Source: Bordetella parapertussis (GTDB taxonomy: Bacteria; Pseudomonadota; Gammaproteobacteria; Burkholderiales; Burkholderiaceae_D). Taken from it: DNA of 64,000 nt. A program made the position numbers and the translations under genes. The notes beneath the pieces are model-generated. The model was not told where the DNA came from, ran no database searches, and saw only the letters and a program-made list of their open reading frames with translations. The DNA lies in contig CAMCXB010000003.1 of assembly GCA_945883145.1 (NCBI GenBank), positions 1 through 64,000 of the forward strand, in the 5' to 3' direction. Positions within the stretch are counted from its first letter, which is position 1; every line of letters begins with the position of its first letter. Below are positions 48,403 to 57,167 of the stretch, one piece after another.

Positions 48403-48443
48403 ATATAAAAAAACCGCTGATGATTACATCAGCAGTTTTTTCT
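48403..48443 (+). terminator. Terminator after yhhQ
   Basis: AAAACCGCTGATG and CATCAGCAGTTTTTT pair around a short AT loop with one mismatch and a T tract. The A run on the other side lets it serve the converging aminotransferase gene as well. Confidence 0.85.
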
Positions 48444-48471
48444 CTTCAGCTAATTGAGTTAATTGACTACA

Positions 48472-49599
48472 TTAACTAATCTTATCCAATGCATCAGATA
48501 AATGCTTCACTGTTACATCGATATGCTGCAATTTTTCTAGACCAAACAAACCAATTCGGAAAGTACGGAAATCTGGTCTTTCATCACACTGCAACGGCAC
48601 ACCAGCTGCAGTTTGCATACCAACTGCCATGAATTTTTTACCGTTTTGAATTTCAGGATCCGTGGTGTAACTCACTACCACACAAGGTGCCTGAAAACCT
48701 TCAGCTGCTACGCTCTTAAAACCTTTATGCTCGAGTAAGTGACGTACTTTTTTACCTAACTCTTCTTGATGTTGTTTTAACTTAGCAAAACCAATATCAC
48801 GTGTCTCTTGCATCACATCACGCAAAATCCTCAGCGCATCAGTAGGCATAGTGGTGTGATACACATGTCCGCCGCCTTCATAGGTTTCCATGACTTGCAG
48901 CCATTTTTTTAAATCACAAGAATAACTCGTGCTAGTTGTTGCATCAATCTTGGCACGTGCACGCTCACTTAAAGGAATTAAGGCGCAGCAAGGTGAACTG
49001 CTCCAACCTTTTTGTGGTGCACTGATAATCACATCTACTTTTGATGCTTTCATATCGACCCACATTGCACCCGATGCAATACAGTCCAATACAAATAAGC
49101 CATCAACAGATTCCACAGCATCACCAACAGCACGTAAATACTCTGGTGGCAAAATCATACCGGCTGATGTTTCCACATGCGGAGCAAACACCACGGCTGG
49201 TTTTTCTTTTTTAATCCACGCTACCACTTCATCAATCGGTGGTGGTGCAAAAGCGCCTTCAAATTCATTAACTCGTTGACTGCCTTTAATGATGTGTAAG
49301 TCTTTAGAAATGTCACCCATTTCAAAAATTTGCGTCCAACGGTAGCTAAACCAACCATTACGAATCACCATGCATTTTTTATTGCTCGCAAACTGACGCG
49401 CTACCGCTTCCATGCCGTATGTACCACTACCTGGCACCACAACAGCAGATCTAGCGTTGTAAACTTCTTTTAATAACTTTGATATATCCGTAATCACACT
49501 CTGAAAAGATTTAGACATGTGATTGAGTGAGCGATCGGTATAAACGACTGAAAACTCCAGCAGTCCATCGGGATCAACATGAGGCAGCAAACCGGGCAT
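48472..49599 (-). CDS. Class V aminotransferase (alanine/serine-glyoxylate type)
   Basis: 375-residue PLP enzyme. Schiff-base lysine K197 lies in SAPQKGWSS, with D172 (LDCIAS) contacting the PLP ring nitrogen and the phosphate-binding GSGTYGMEA near 57-65. It begins MPGLLPHVDPDGLLEFSVVY, where the family has the PGP...S.R motif, here altered. AGGA lies about 10 bases before the ATG. The amino donor and acceptor cannot be told from sequence; it stands alone next to an fhs remnant. Confidence 0.88.
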   Translation of the reverse strand: MPGLLPHVDPDGLLEFSVVYTDRSLNHMSKSFQSVITDISKLLKEVYNARSAVVVPGSGTYGMEAVARQFASNKKCMVIRNGWFSYRWTQIFEMGDISKDLHIIKGSQRVNEFEGAFAPPPIDEVVAWIKKEKPAVVFAPHVETSAGMILPPEYLRAVGDAVESVDGLFVLDCIASGAMWVDMKASKVDVIISAPQKGWSSSPCCALIPLSERARAKIDATTSTSYSCDLKKWLQVMETYEGGGHVYHTTMPTDALRILRDVMQETRDIGFAKLKQHQEELGKKVRHLLEHKGFKSVAAEGFQAPCVVVSYTTDPEIQNGKKFMAVGMQTAAGVPLQCDERPDFRTFRIGLFGLEKLQHIDVTVKHLSDALDKIS

Positions 49600-49845
49600 A
49601 GTAATTCCTGAAGATAGTAAAGACGGGATTCCGATGCAATATCAATAACGCAGAGTCATCGGCGAATAAATAAATTAACTCTAAGTTTAACAGAGGTCGC
49701 TACTTCCTATAGTCTGGGCATAAGAGATAGCAGAAAACCATTAAATATTAGTTAAGTATGAATCAAAGATAAATCAAGTTTAACTTCTGCCAAAGCCACT
49801 ATAGAATTACTTTTTCTGTTATTTAAAACAACTCTAGGACAGATA

Positions 49846-50125
49846 ATGCAAAGTGATATCGAGATTGCACAAAAAGCAAAAATGAAAAATTAGCGATATT
49901 GCAACGCATATTGGCAAGGCAGATGAATACATCGAACCCTATGGCCATTACAAAAGCAAAATCGCAGTAGAGAATATCGATCAATTACATGACAAACCAA
50001 ATGGCAAACTCATCTTAGTGACAGCCATTAGCCCAACACTAGGTGATGCTGTAAATTTAACTAAAAATTCCTAGTGCAGAAAAATTGACGTCAATGAAGT
50101 CGGTGATGTCGTTTGCTTTTTTTAA
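49846..50125 (+). pseudogene. Remnant of formate-tetrahydrofolate ligase (fhs)
   Basis: Starting at ATG 49846, 15 codons (MQSDIEIAQKAKMKN) match the Fhs N-terminus and end at a TAG. A shift of one base restores the match as ISDIATHIGKADEYIEPYG and onward to KLILVTAISPT, just before the ATP-binding loop should appear. The sequence then jumps to a likely Fhs C-terminus, with PSAEK, another one-base shift, and IDVNEVGDVV before a TAA. About 460-480 internal codons are missing. The gene is therefore dead by deletion and frameshifts. N-terminal homology is clear; C-terminal homology is likely. Confidence 0.8.
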
Positions 50126-50143
50126 TTAAAACGAAAGAACACT

Positions 50144-51121
50144 ATGCGCGCAGCAATCTACACCAGCAAAGGCCCAGCAACAGAAGTATTAAAAATCGTC
50201 ACCAAGCCCGACCCACAACCACAAGTGGGTGAAGTTAGAGTCAAGATGGCTTTTAGTGGCGTCAATCCTTCGGATGTGAAATCACGCGCTGGTTTGTCAG
50301 CACGCACAGGTGGTTATCCTGAAGTCACACCACATAGTGATGGTGCAGGCACTATTGATGCTGTAGGTGAGCAGGTAGATAAAAAATGGCTAGTTCAACG
50401 CGTATGGATTTATAACGGCCAATGGGAAAGACCATTTGGAACTGCTGCAGAGTACATCACCCTGCCCCTGTCACAAGTAGTGCCACTACCAGATAACGTG
50501 TCATTTGAAGTCGGTGCATCCATTGCCATCCCTTTAATGACAGCCATGGCTGCTATTCAGCGTTGTGGTTCACTGTTAGGTAAAACAGTACTCATACCCG
50601 GTGCTGCAGGCAGTGTAGGGTTTTATGCCACCCAACTCGCTGCCATGTCAGGTGCACGCGTAATAGCGATAGTCAGCAATGATGAAAAAGCCGCCATTGC
50701 AAAAAATGTAGGTGCGCATGACGTCATCAACTACCGTACACAAAATTTGGTTGAGCAAGTACAAAACTTAACCCATGGCGTAGGTGCAGATTTCATCATT
50801 GAAGTGGATGCAGCAGGACATGCACCGCATTACGGCAGCTTGTTGAAGTTTGATGGCAAAGCCATTATCTATGGCACCAACAACCCACAAATCAACGTGC
50901 CCTTTGGACCCATGATCGTCGGCTTCATCACCATGATGTTTTTCATCGTGTATCGCTTGCCAGCAGCGGAAATGAAAGGCGTCATCGAAAGTGTAAACAC
51001 TGTACTGAGTCATCCTAATTTCAAACATCCATTCACAGCCATCTACAGCCTCGATGACATAGCACAAGCGCATCAACGCGTTGAGGGCGGAGCAAATGCG
51101 AAAGTGTTGATTGCGTTATAG
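50144..51121 (+). CDS. NADPH:quinone oxidoreductase-like MDR protein
   Basis: 325-residue medium-chain dehydrogenase of the zinc-free quinone reductase/zeta-crystallin branch. The N-terminal GroES-like domain has SGVNPSDVKSRAG. The cofactor domain has VLIPGAAGSVGFYATQLAAM at about 148-167. No catalytic or structural zinc cysteines are seen. It likely reduces quinones or enones with NADPH; the physiological substrate is unknown. It follows the fhs remnant, and a REP doublet lies downstream. Confidence 0.88.
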   Translation: MRAAIYTSKGPATEVLKIVTKPDPQPQVGEVRVKMAFSGVNPSDVKSRAGLSARTGGYPEVTPHSDGAGTIDAVGEQVDKKWLVQRVWIYNGQWERPFGTAAEYITLPLSQVVPLPDNVSFEVGASIAIPLMTAMAAIQRCGSLLGKTVLIPGAAGSVGFYATQLAAMSGARVIAIVSNDEKAAIAKNVGAHDVINYRTQNLVEQVQNLTHGVGADFIIEVDAAGHAPHYGSLLKFDGKAIIYGTNNPQINVPFGPMIVGFITMMFFIVYRLPAAEMKGVIESVNTVLSHPNFKHPFTAIYSLDDIAQAHQRVEGGANAKVLIAL

Positions 51122-51174
51122 ATTTTTATTTTGAATTAAATAAATATCGCGCGAATAAACTAAAGGGGCGAATT

Positions 51175-51322
51175 GTAGGGACGATTAGCGTAGCGACATC
51201 GTACGTGTAACACTAACAATCAAAATAAAAAAATACACAATCAAAATAAATTCTGATTGCGTATTTAAATAAAAATTAAAACTATTTTTTCGTACGATTA
51301 CGCTACGCTAATCGTACCTACC
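51175..51322. repeat. Inverted REP doublet (REPIN-like), copy 4
   Basis: GTAGGGACGATTAGCGTAGC at 51175-51206 is followed by the opposite orientation, CGTACGATTACGC...TACCTACC, at 51290-51322. The first copy has a decayed right arm. The spacer is AT-rich. A further GTAGGGTGCAC...GCGCC element starts at 51339. Confidence 0.78.
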
Positions 51323-51394
51323 ATTCTTACTAGCTTTGGTAGGGTGCACTGTATTGCGCCGCATGCCCTCTGGTAATGCAACTAGAAAATAAAA

Positions 51395-54300
51395 CTAAAC
51401 CAAATTTCCATTTGCGAATAAACCAATTGCAGTGAGATCAGTACCATTGGTACCAACCAAATTAAATACAGAATACCAATTCGGATCATTTGAATTAACA
51501 CTCGATTTGACTTGCAACTCGTAATACTTTGCACCTTCACTTAAGAAGAGATTTGAAGCATCCGCAGTATGTGTGACGAGTTGAGTCTTAAATGGATCCC
51601 AACTGTGATTAATAACGTTATTATTAAAGAGATAAATATAGTCGATTTTATCTCCACCTGCGCTTGGCTTACTCGAATTAAAATCCATTATCCAATTACC
51701 AATTTTTGATGTTTGATATAAATTTTGTTGAAAAGTATCTGTGCCGTCATTGCCCCAAGCATAAATTTTTTGATTATCGCCAGTAATACTTGGGAAAAAA
51801 TTAAAAATAATTTTATCGCTACCATTTCCACCAAAAAGTGTCCCACTCTTAACAAAGCCATAATGTTTTATCGTATCGATTCCATCTCCACCAAAAATTA
51901 TAGAATCGTCTTCATTTAAATTTAAATTATCGTTCCCACCCTCTCCATAAATTACGTCACCTCCATTTTCTGCATTTGCTTCATCGTAGCCATCGCCAAG
52001 ATAAAATACGTCATTACCTGGATTTTCATCTTTATCATCAAAACCATCTCCGCCTAAGATAATATTATTTCCCTCATTTTCTCCATCAACAAACTCAATC
52101 TCATCACGCCCAAATAAATGTAGAACTACTTCGGTATCTACCGATTCAGTACCATCATTAATGCTTACTATAAATTTTTGATCTATAGTGGGTTTATCAT
52201 CTACTCCTTTATTCAAAGGATCAAGTTCACTGTCTTTAACGGTATAAGTCCAGTTAACAACATATTTACCACCAATAGGATTACCTTCTGAATCTTTCAA
52301 CTGTAAGATTACAGTTGAAAGATTACCTATTTTTTCATCTGGTTTTGTTGGTTTATTTGATACGGTAAGCTGATCTCCAACATCCACATCGCTTACTAAG
52401 AATTGTCCTGTTCGTACATGAAGATAATCATAATCACCACCTAATGCTGCTTTGGCTGCGATGTCAGGATTTTTGTAATCTAAATTAATCAACTCTTCTA
52501 CATTTGCACTACCTGCATATTTATTTTCGTCTTGCCCTATCTCTTTCACTACAGGCATATCATTAACACCAATTATTTTAAAGACGAGTGTCTTTATAGA
52601 TCCATTTTTAGAAAACACATTAAAAAAATCATAATGCGGTTTTTCTTCACCTAAGAATTGAATATTATTGTTATTAATAGAATACTTGTATGATCCATCC
52701 GCAGCAAAATTTATAGATCCAATATTATCTGGAGAAAAAGTTACCTCTTCTTTAAACGGATCTACTAGTTGAGTTGCACCAACATTGATTGTTAGCTTTC
52801 CTTCCAAATCAATTGTTCCTAAATCAGTATCACCTTCGTCCTCTTTAACCTCAGTAATTTCTGGATCACTGATAACCTCACGATCTGCACCATTGATAGT
52901 GATTGTGATTATTTGCGGCGTGCCATCGATTGACCTAAACGTAAAGCTATCTTGTACGATGTCGCCGCTATTAACTTCTACTTCTCCAACTCCATCAATG
53001 TTATTGAATAGTGAATAAGTCCACATACCATCCTTTGTGATTGAATATGTGACGTATCCATAAATACTCTCCTGATCAGTGACTTCTTGAAATACATTGG
53101 GGTCATTATCTATATCGCTTGCTGTTAATGAACCTGTCGCTTTTGGTCTACCATCATCAAAACTGCTGTCATCCTCAATGACTGATCCGGTGGTAGTACC
53201 ACCAATCACTGCCGCATCATTCGCACCATTGATGGTAATGGTGATAATTTGCGGTGTATTATCGATTGACTTAATCGTGAAGGTGTCTTTTAAAGCTACA
53301 CTATTTAAATTTAATTTATTGATAGTTTCATTGTCATTGTTTAGTAAATAAGTCCATTTACCTTCAGATGTAATAGTGAATTTACCGTAAGTAGTAGTCT
53401 TATTTTCTTCTGACTTGAAAGAATTTTCAGAATTATCAATATCGTTGATAGTAAGTTCTCCAGTCGTAGTTGATAAGCTAGTATCATTACTGCTACCACT
53501 TTCTGTGACTGCACCTATTATTTCCCCTGCAATCTCTGCAATATCATTCACACCAATTATCGTAAAGCTTATATCTTTTGAAGTTCCGTCAACTGCCGTG
53601 ACAGTGAAAGATTCTGTAAGTTGTTTTCCCTCGCCTAAAAATTGAATATCACTATTTTCAACTTGGTAAATATACTGACCGTTTTCAAATACATATAAAG
53701 AACCTTTAGTGTTTTGACTAAGAGCAAATCCAGATATAAAAGCAGAAGGATTATCTATATCGATAATTGATAAATTCTGACTCAGAAATATTCCAGTATA
53801 TCCTGGACTATTTGTATCTTCTTTCACTTGATTGATTGGTGGATCACCTATGATTGCTGCATCATTCGCACCAGTAATGTTAATGGTAATTATTTGCTCA
53901 GTGTTATCTGCTGCGTAAACCTTAATTCTTTCAATTACAGGTGAACTCTCATTTAATTCATTAACTGCCGTCTTGTCATTATCTAGCTTATAAATCCAAT
54001 AGCCTTGCGGTGTAATAGAGAATTCACCATAAGTAGTAAATTGAGATACTATTAAATTGAAGGGGTTGTCATTATTGGCAATGCTTGAAGAGAGTTGACC
54101 AGCTTTAATTGCAAATCCACCAAGATTATTACTACCACCATTACTATCGCTTCCATTTTCTATAACTAAACCGGATATATCACCGGTAATTATTGCAGCA
54201 TCATTTATACCTGTAATAGTAATTTTTACTTCGGCAGTGTCTTGATCACCATCTGCATCAGTGACTCTGTAGGTAAAGGTTTCAGTTGCAGATTGACTAG

Positions 54301-55057
54301 TATTTAAAGGCTGATAAAAGTCACTGTTCGGTGTGTATTTGAAATACCAAGTATTGGCGTTATTAGGATCTTGTTTGACAAGTTCAACTGTGCCGTTTGT
54401 TGTACCCGATACTAATTCTAAATTCTTTACTAAATTATCTACGCTATCATTGTCTAGAACATCAATATCAAGTACATCGTTTGCATCTTCTGTAATGCTA
54501 GGCACCTCATCATTAACCGCATCGACATTTTTCTTCTTACCTACATTATTGATGATTTGGTTATCAACTTTCACAACCAGTTTTTCTATATCTTCTATCT
54601 CTAATCTAGCGTTACCAAATCTGAAGGTGAAGTCATCATCCCATCTGCAACCACTGCCAGATTTACTTGCCCATTTCAAATAACTCTGTAGTACTGCTTG
54701 ATTTGCTTCGTTCATCCACTCAGCACGAGTAAAGCGTAGTTCTAATGTGTCAGTGCCTGAGCCACCTTCATATTCATCATAGGTACCTTTGACATTATTC
54801 TCAGCAAGGGTGTAGATGAGGGTGTCATTACCTGAACCACCTTCGAGTTCATCACTACCACTACCACCATCTAAAACATCATTACCTGAACCGCCATTGA
54901 GTTCATCCTTACCTGCTCCACCATTCAGTGTGTCATCCCCTGCTCCACCGCTGAGTTTATCGTTGCCACCATTGCCGTTGATGACATCATTTCTTGATGT
55001 GCCTGTTAAGCGGTTGTTACCTTCATTGCCATTAATTGTATTTACAGTTGTGGTCAT
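51395..55057 (-). CDS. Large RTX/VCBS-repeat protein, probably type I secreted
   Basis: 1220-residue acidic protein. Residues about 10-85 hold five or more GGxGxDxL calcium-binding nonapeptides (GGAGDDTLN, GGAGKDELN, GGSGNDVLD). From about 190 to 880 are roughly six VCBS/cadherin-like repeats, each ending in a variant of INGANDAAVI. A second RTX block (GGDGFDD, GEGGNDNLN, GGNGSDKI) lies near 1000-1090, followed by a C-terminal region suited to type I secretion. GGAG lies 6 bases before the ATG. There is no Sec signal. No transporter genes are in the window. Adhesin or biofilm-matrix role inferred. Confidence 0.88.
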   Translation of the reverse strand: MTTTVNTINGNEGNNRLTGTSRNDVINGNGGNDKLSGGAGDDTLNGGAGKDELNGGSGNDVLDGGSGSDELEGGSGNDTLIYTLAENNVKGTYDEYEGGSGTDTLELRFTRAEWMNEANQAVLQSYLKWASKSGSGCRWDDDFTFRFGNARLEIEDIEKLVVKVDNQIINNVGKKKNVDAVNDEVPSITEDANDVLDIDVLDNDSVDNLVKNLELVSGTTNGTVELVKQDPNNANTWYFKYTPNSDFYQPLNTSQSATETFTYRVTDADGDQDTAEVKITITGINDAAIITGDISGLVIENGSDSNGGSNNLGGFAIKAGQLSSSIANNDNPFNLIVSQFTTYGEFSITPQGYWIYKLDNDKTAVNELNESSPVIERIKVYAADNTEQIITINITGANDAAIIGDPPINQVKEDTNSPGYTGIFLSQNLSIIDIDNPSAFISGFALSQNTKGSLYVFENGQYIYQVENSDIQFLGEGKQLTESFTVTAVDGTSKDISFTIIGVNDIAEIAGEIIGAVTESGSSNDTSLSTTTGELTINDIDNSENSFKSEENKTTTYGKFTITSEGKWTYLLNNDNETINKLNLNSVALKDTFTIKSIDNTPQIITITINGANDAAVIGGTTTGSVIEDDSSFDDGRPKATGSLTASDIDNDPNVFQEVTDQESIYGYVTYSITKDGMWTYSLFNNIDGVGEVEVNSGDIVQDSFTFRSIDGTPQIITITINGADREVISDPEITEVKEDEGDTDLGTIDLEGKLTINVGATQLVDPFKEEVTFSPDNIGSINFAADGSYKYSINNNNIQFLGEEKPHYDFFNVFSKNGSIKTLVFKIIGVNDMPVVKEIGQDENKYAGSANVEELINLDYKNPDIAAKAALGGDYDYLHVRTGQFLVSDVDVGDQLTVSNKPTKPDEKIGNLSTVILQLKDSEGNPIGGKYVVNWTYTVKDSELDPLNKGVDDKPTIDQKFIVSINDGTESVDTEVVLHLFGRDEIEFVDGENEGNNIILGGDGFDDKDENPGNDVFYLGDGYDEANAENGGDVIYGEGGNDNLNLNEDDSIIFGGDGIDTIKHYGFVKSGTLFGGNGSDKIIFNFFPSITGDNQKIYAWGNDGTDTFQQNLYQTSKIGNWIMDFNSSKPSAGGDKIDYIYLFNNNVINHSWDPFKTQLVTHTADASNLFLSEGAKYYELQVKSSVNSNDPNWYSVFNLVGTNGTDLTAIGLFANGNLV

Positions 55058-55342
55058 GTTCGCTCCATGTTGAAGATTGAGATAAAGGTCCGATGTTCGG
55101 TGAATGTCCGATCAGCGATCTATCTAAACAAAAACGGAGAAGGAAATCTAGTTTCGCGATGTACTATGTTGTTTATGAAAAAAAACAACACTTTTGGATG
55201 ATGTTGCAGATTTGTTTCCTACGATTAAGGAACTTTATTCTCTGATTCTTACTCAGATTAAGATTTTTAATAGCTTGTTTTTAAAAAAATCTTTCTTCTC
55301 TGTAGTATTCATTTTATTTTTATATTCTTTAATTTCTTCATT

Positions 55343-56989
55343 ATGAACCGACTAAACAAAAATTTAACATCTCCAAGATCAGTATCGCCATCAACATCAC
55401 CAAGATCAGCTTCCGCTTCATCATCGCCGTCACCAACTCGCAAAGTTTCATTTTCTTCTAACGATGTCATTTATCCTCCAATAAATAATACTGAAGAACC
55501 TAAAAAATTATTCGAAAGAACCCGCTCTAAAAGCTCACCTCAATTACTGGTTCGCATTCCACAAAATTCAATAAATGATTGGTCGATAAATAAATCTGTT
55601 ACTTCTAATTCAAGCTCTATTAATGAACTCTCGCAATCAAAAAATAGTGGCAAAGAGAGATTTCATTTCGCGATGCCGAATGAATTATTACCATCAAAAT
55701 CTTCCTCTGAGAGATTCACGCATTCACAAATAAATAGCCCTAGCCGTGACATCAGCAATAGTGCAAATTCCAGAAGCACTTCACCTCTTTTAAGTAATTC
55801 ATCTCCAAATTCACTGAAATCTTCACAAACTAATGAAGCTCCACAGTCTCCAAGATCACGGGGATTGTCTGTATCTTTACGCAGACTTTCGAGTAAGTAT
55901 TCAAATTCTAGTTCTACACGTTCATCACCAGAAAATGTCACTCCCCGCTCACCAGATAGCTCACAATCGTCACCCTCCACTAGCCAAAAAATTCCTAGAA
56001 ATAAGATACAACGCACTATAGAAACAATTCATGAAAAGTTAATTGTTCAAGTTAAAGGCTCTTCTTCTACGACCTCTTCTGCATCCGGCACACCTAGAGA
56101 AAATACAAAAGACTATTTGCTAAGCAAACTAACAAATGAAGATTTAAAGGATTTAGCTAAAAAAATTACTCTTTTAAAAAATTCTCATCAATTCAATAAA
56201 TTTTTACCTTCGAATCAACATATTTTGATTCAAGCTGAGTGCATTAAATATTTACCATCTGATAGTGATTTTCTAGATGTAGATAAACTTGATATCTTAA
56301 TCAGTGGTTTACAACCCTATCTAGCTTTTGAAGAAAGTCGTATCGACAAAGAAATTGATTTAGCTGATGCGCAATTTTTAGATTTTGTTCATAGCGCTGC
56401 TGAAGCTGCTTTTATAAAAACTTGGCACAAAGATTCTAGCGATGTTGATTTTGAATTAAAAAAATATCTACCTGCAGTCAAACCTACATTTGCACGTGAT
56501 TTTCAGCATTCAAATTATTTTATTCAAGAGGCAGACGGATCCACTAACAAACTTGAGTCGATTGATGAATTTCTCAACTTCTTTAAGGCTCATGACAATT
56601 CTGATTTGCCACAATTAATCAGTAATATTGCCTCGCAAAATTTAGGTAATTTTTTTCAGAATGCACTTTTCTTACGACAAGATGGGAATCAACAGTCGCA
56701 TTCTATTTTACGATCCAGCTCAGGCATTCCACTTTTACCACTAGCCATGTCCAGAGCTAGCTATACATTTAAAAAGGAAAAAGATGGTTCTGTTGATATT
56801 TTCTATGAACGCAACAGTTCGCAAGAAATTAATGGCGCTAAAGAAATGCGTGCTAAGCAATTAACAGACAATCCAAACACCATAGCCGTACAAGATGCCA
56901 ATCTAAAGATTCAAGCAAAAATTCGGGTTAATCAGGATGGCACTTGGAATATCTTCAATCCTCATGTGTTTGCACAAGGTTGGATCTAA
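55343..56989 (+). CDS. Unknown protein with Ser/Pro/Arg-rich disordered N-terminus
   Basis: 548 residues, not recognised. Residues 1 to about 225 are low-complexity and disordered, packed with SP, RS and SPR motifs (SPRSVSPSTSPRSASASSSP near the start, SPTRKVSFSS, RGLSVSLRRLSSKYSNSSS), resembling eukaryotic SR-type phosphoprotein tails. Residues about 230-548 look globular and mixed alpha/beta, with an acidic helical part (about 260-370) and a C-terminal beta region ending FNPHVFAQGWI. No signal peptide or membrane helix. No Shine-Dalgarno is visible before the ATG. It is divergent from the RTX gene. A secreted effector is one possibility; there is no direct support. Confidence 0.7.
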   Translation: MNRLNKNLTSPRSVSPSTSPRSASASSSPSPTRKVSFSSNDVIYPPINNTEEPKKLFERTRSKSSPQLLVRIPQNSINDWSINKSVTSNSSSINELSQSKNSGKERFHFAMPNELLPSKSSSERFTHSQINSPSRDISNSANSRSTSPLLSNSSPNSLKSSQTNEAPQSPRSRGLSVSLRRLSSKYSNSSSTRSSPENVTPRSPDSSQSSPSTSQKIPRNKIQRTIETIHEKLIVQVKGSSSTTSSASGTPRENTKDYLLSKLTNEDLKDLAKKITLLKNSHQFNKFLPSNQHILIQAECIKYLPSDSDFLDVDKLDILISGLQPYLAFEESRIDKEIDLADAQFLDFVHSAAEAAFIKTWHKDSSDVDFELKKYLPAVKPTFARDFQHSNYFIQEADGSTNKLESIDEFLNFFKAHDNSDLPQLISNIASQNLGNFFQNALFLRQDGNQQSHSILRSSSGIPLLPLAMSRASYTFKKEKDGSVDIFYERNSSQEINGAKEMRAKQLTDNPNTIAVQDANLKIQAKIRVNQDGTWNIFNPHVFAQGWI

Positions 56990-57018
56990 TAAAAATTTTA
57001 TTAGTTTGATTTAATTTA

Positions 57019-57052
57019 TTAGGCAGCTCTATTTTTGAGCTGCCTTTTTTTA
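57019..57052 (+). terminator. Terminator after the Ser/Pro/Arg-rich protein gene
   Basis: AGGCAGCTC (57021-57029) and GAGCTGCCT (57037-57045) form a 9-base stem with loop TATTTTT, followed by TTTTTTTAT. It shows the preceding gene is a real transcription unit, separate from the cupin gene. Confidence 0.9.
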
Positions 57053-57167
57053 TTTGCTTAGATTTTTTAACAGAAAATAAATTTGATTATTTGTTCTTAT
57101 TCGTTTCAATCTTTATAATTTTTGTTTACCCTTGATTCTTCTTTCAACCACTCTCAAGGATAACAAT

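Noticed and set aside
50768..51076. 102-codon minus-strand frame inside the quinone oxidoreductase gene
   Set aside because: It is an antisense shadow of a gene with clear family motifs.
54816..55073. Ser/Pro/Leu-rich plus-strand frame near the RTX gene start
   Set aside because: It is the antisense reading of the glycine-rich RTX repeats, which always gives such low-complexity frames.
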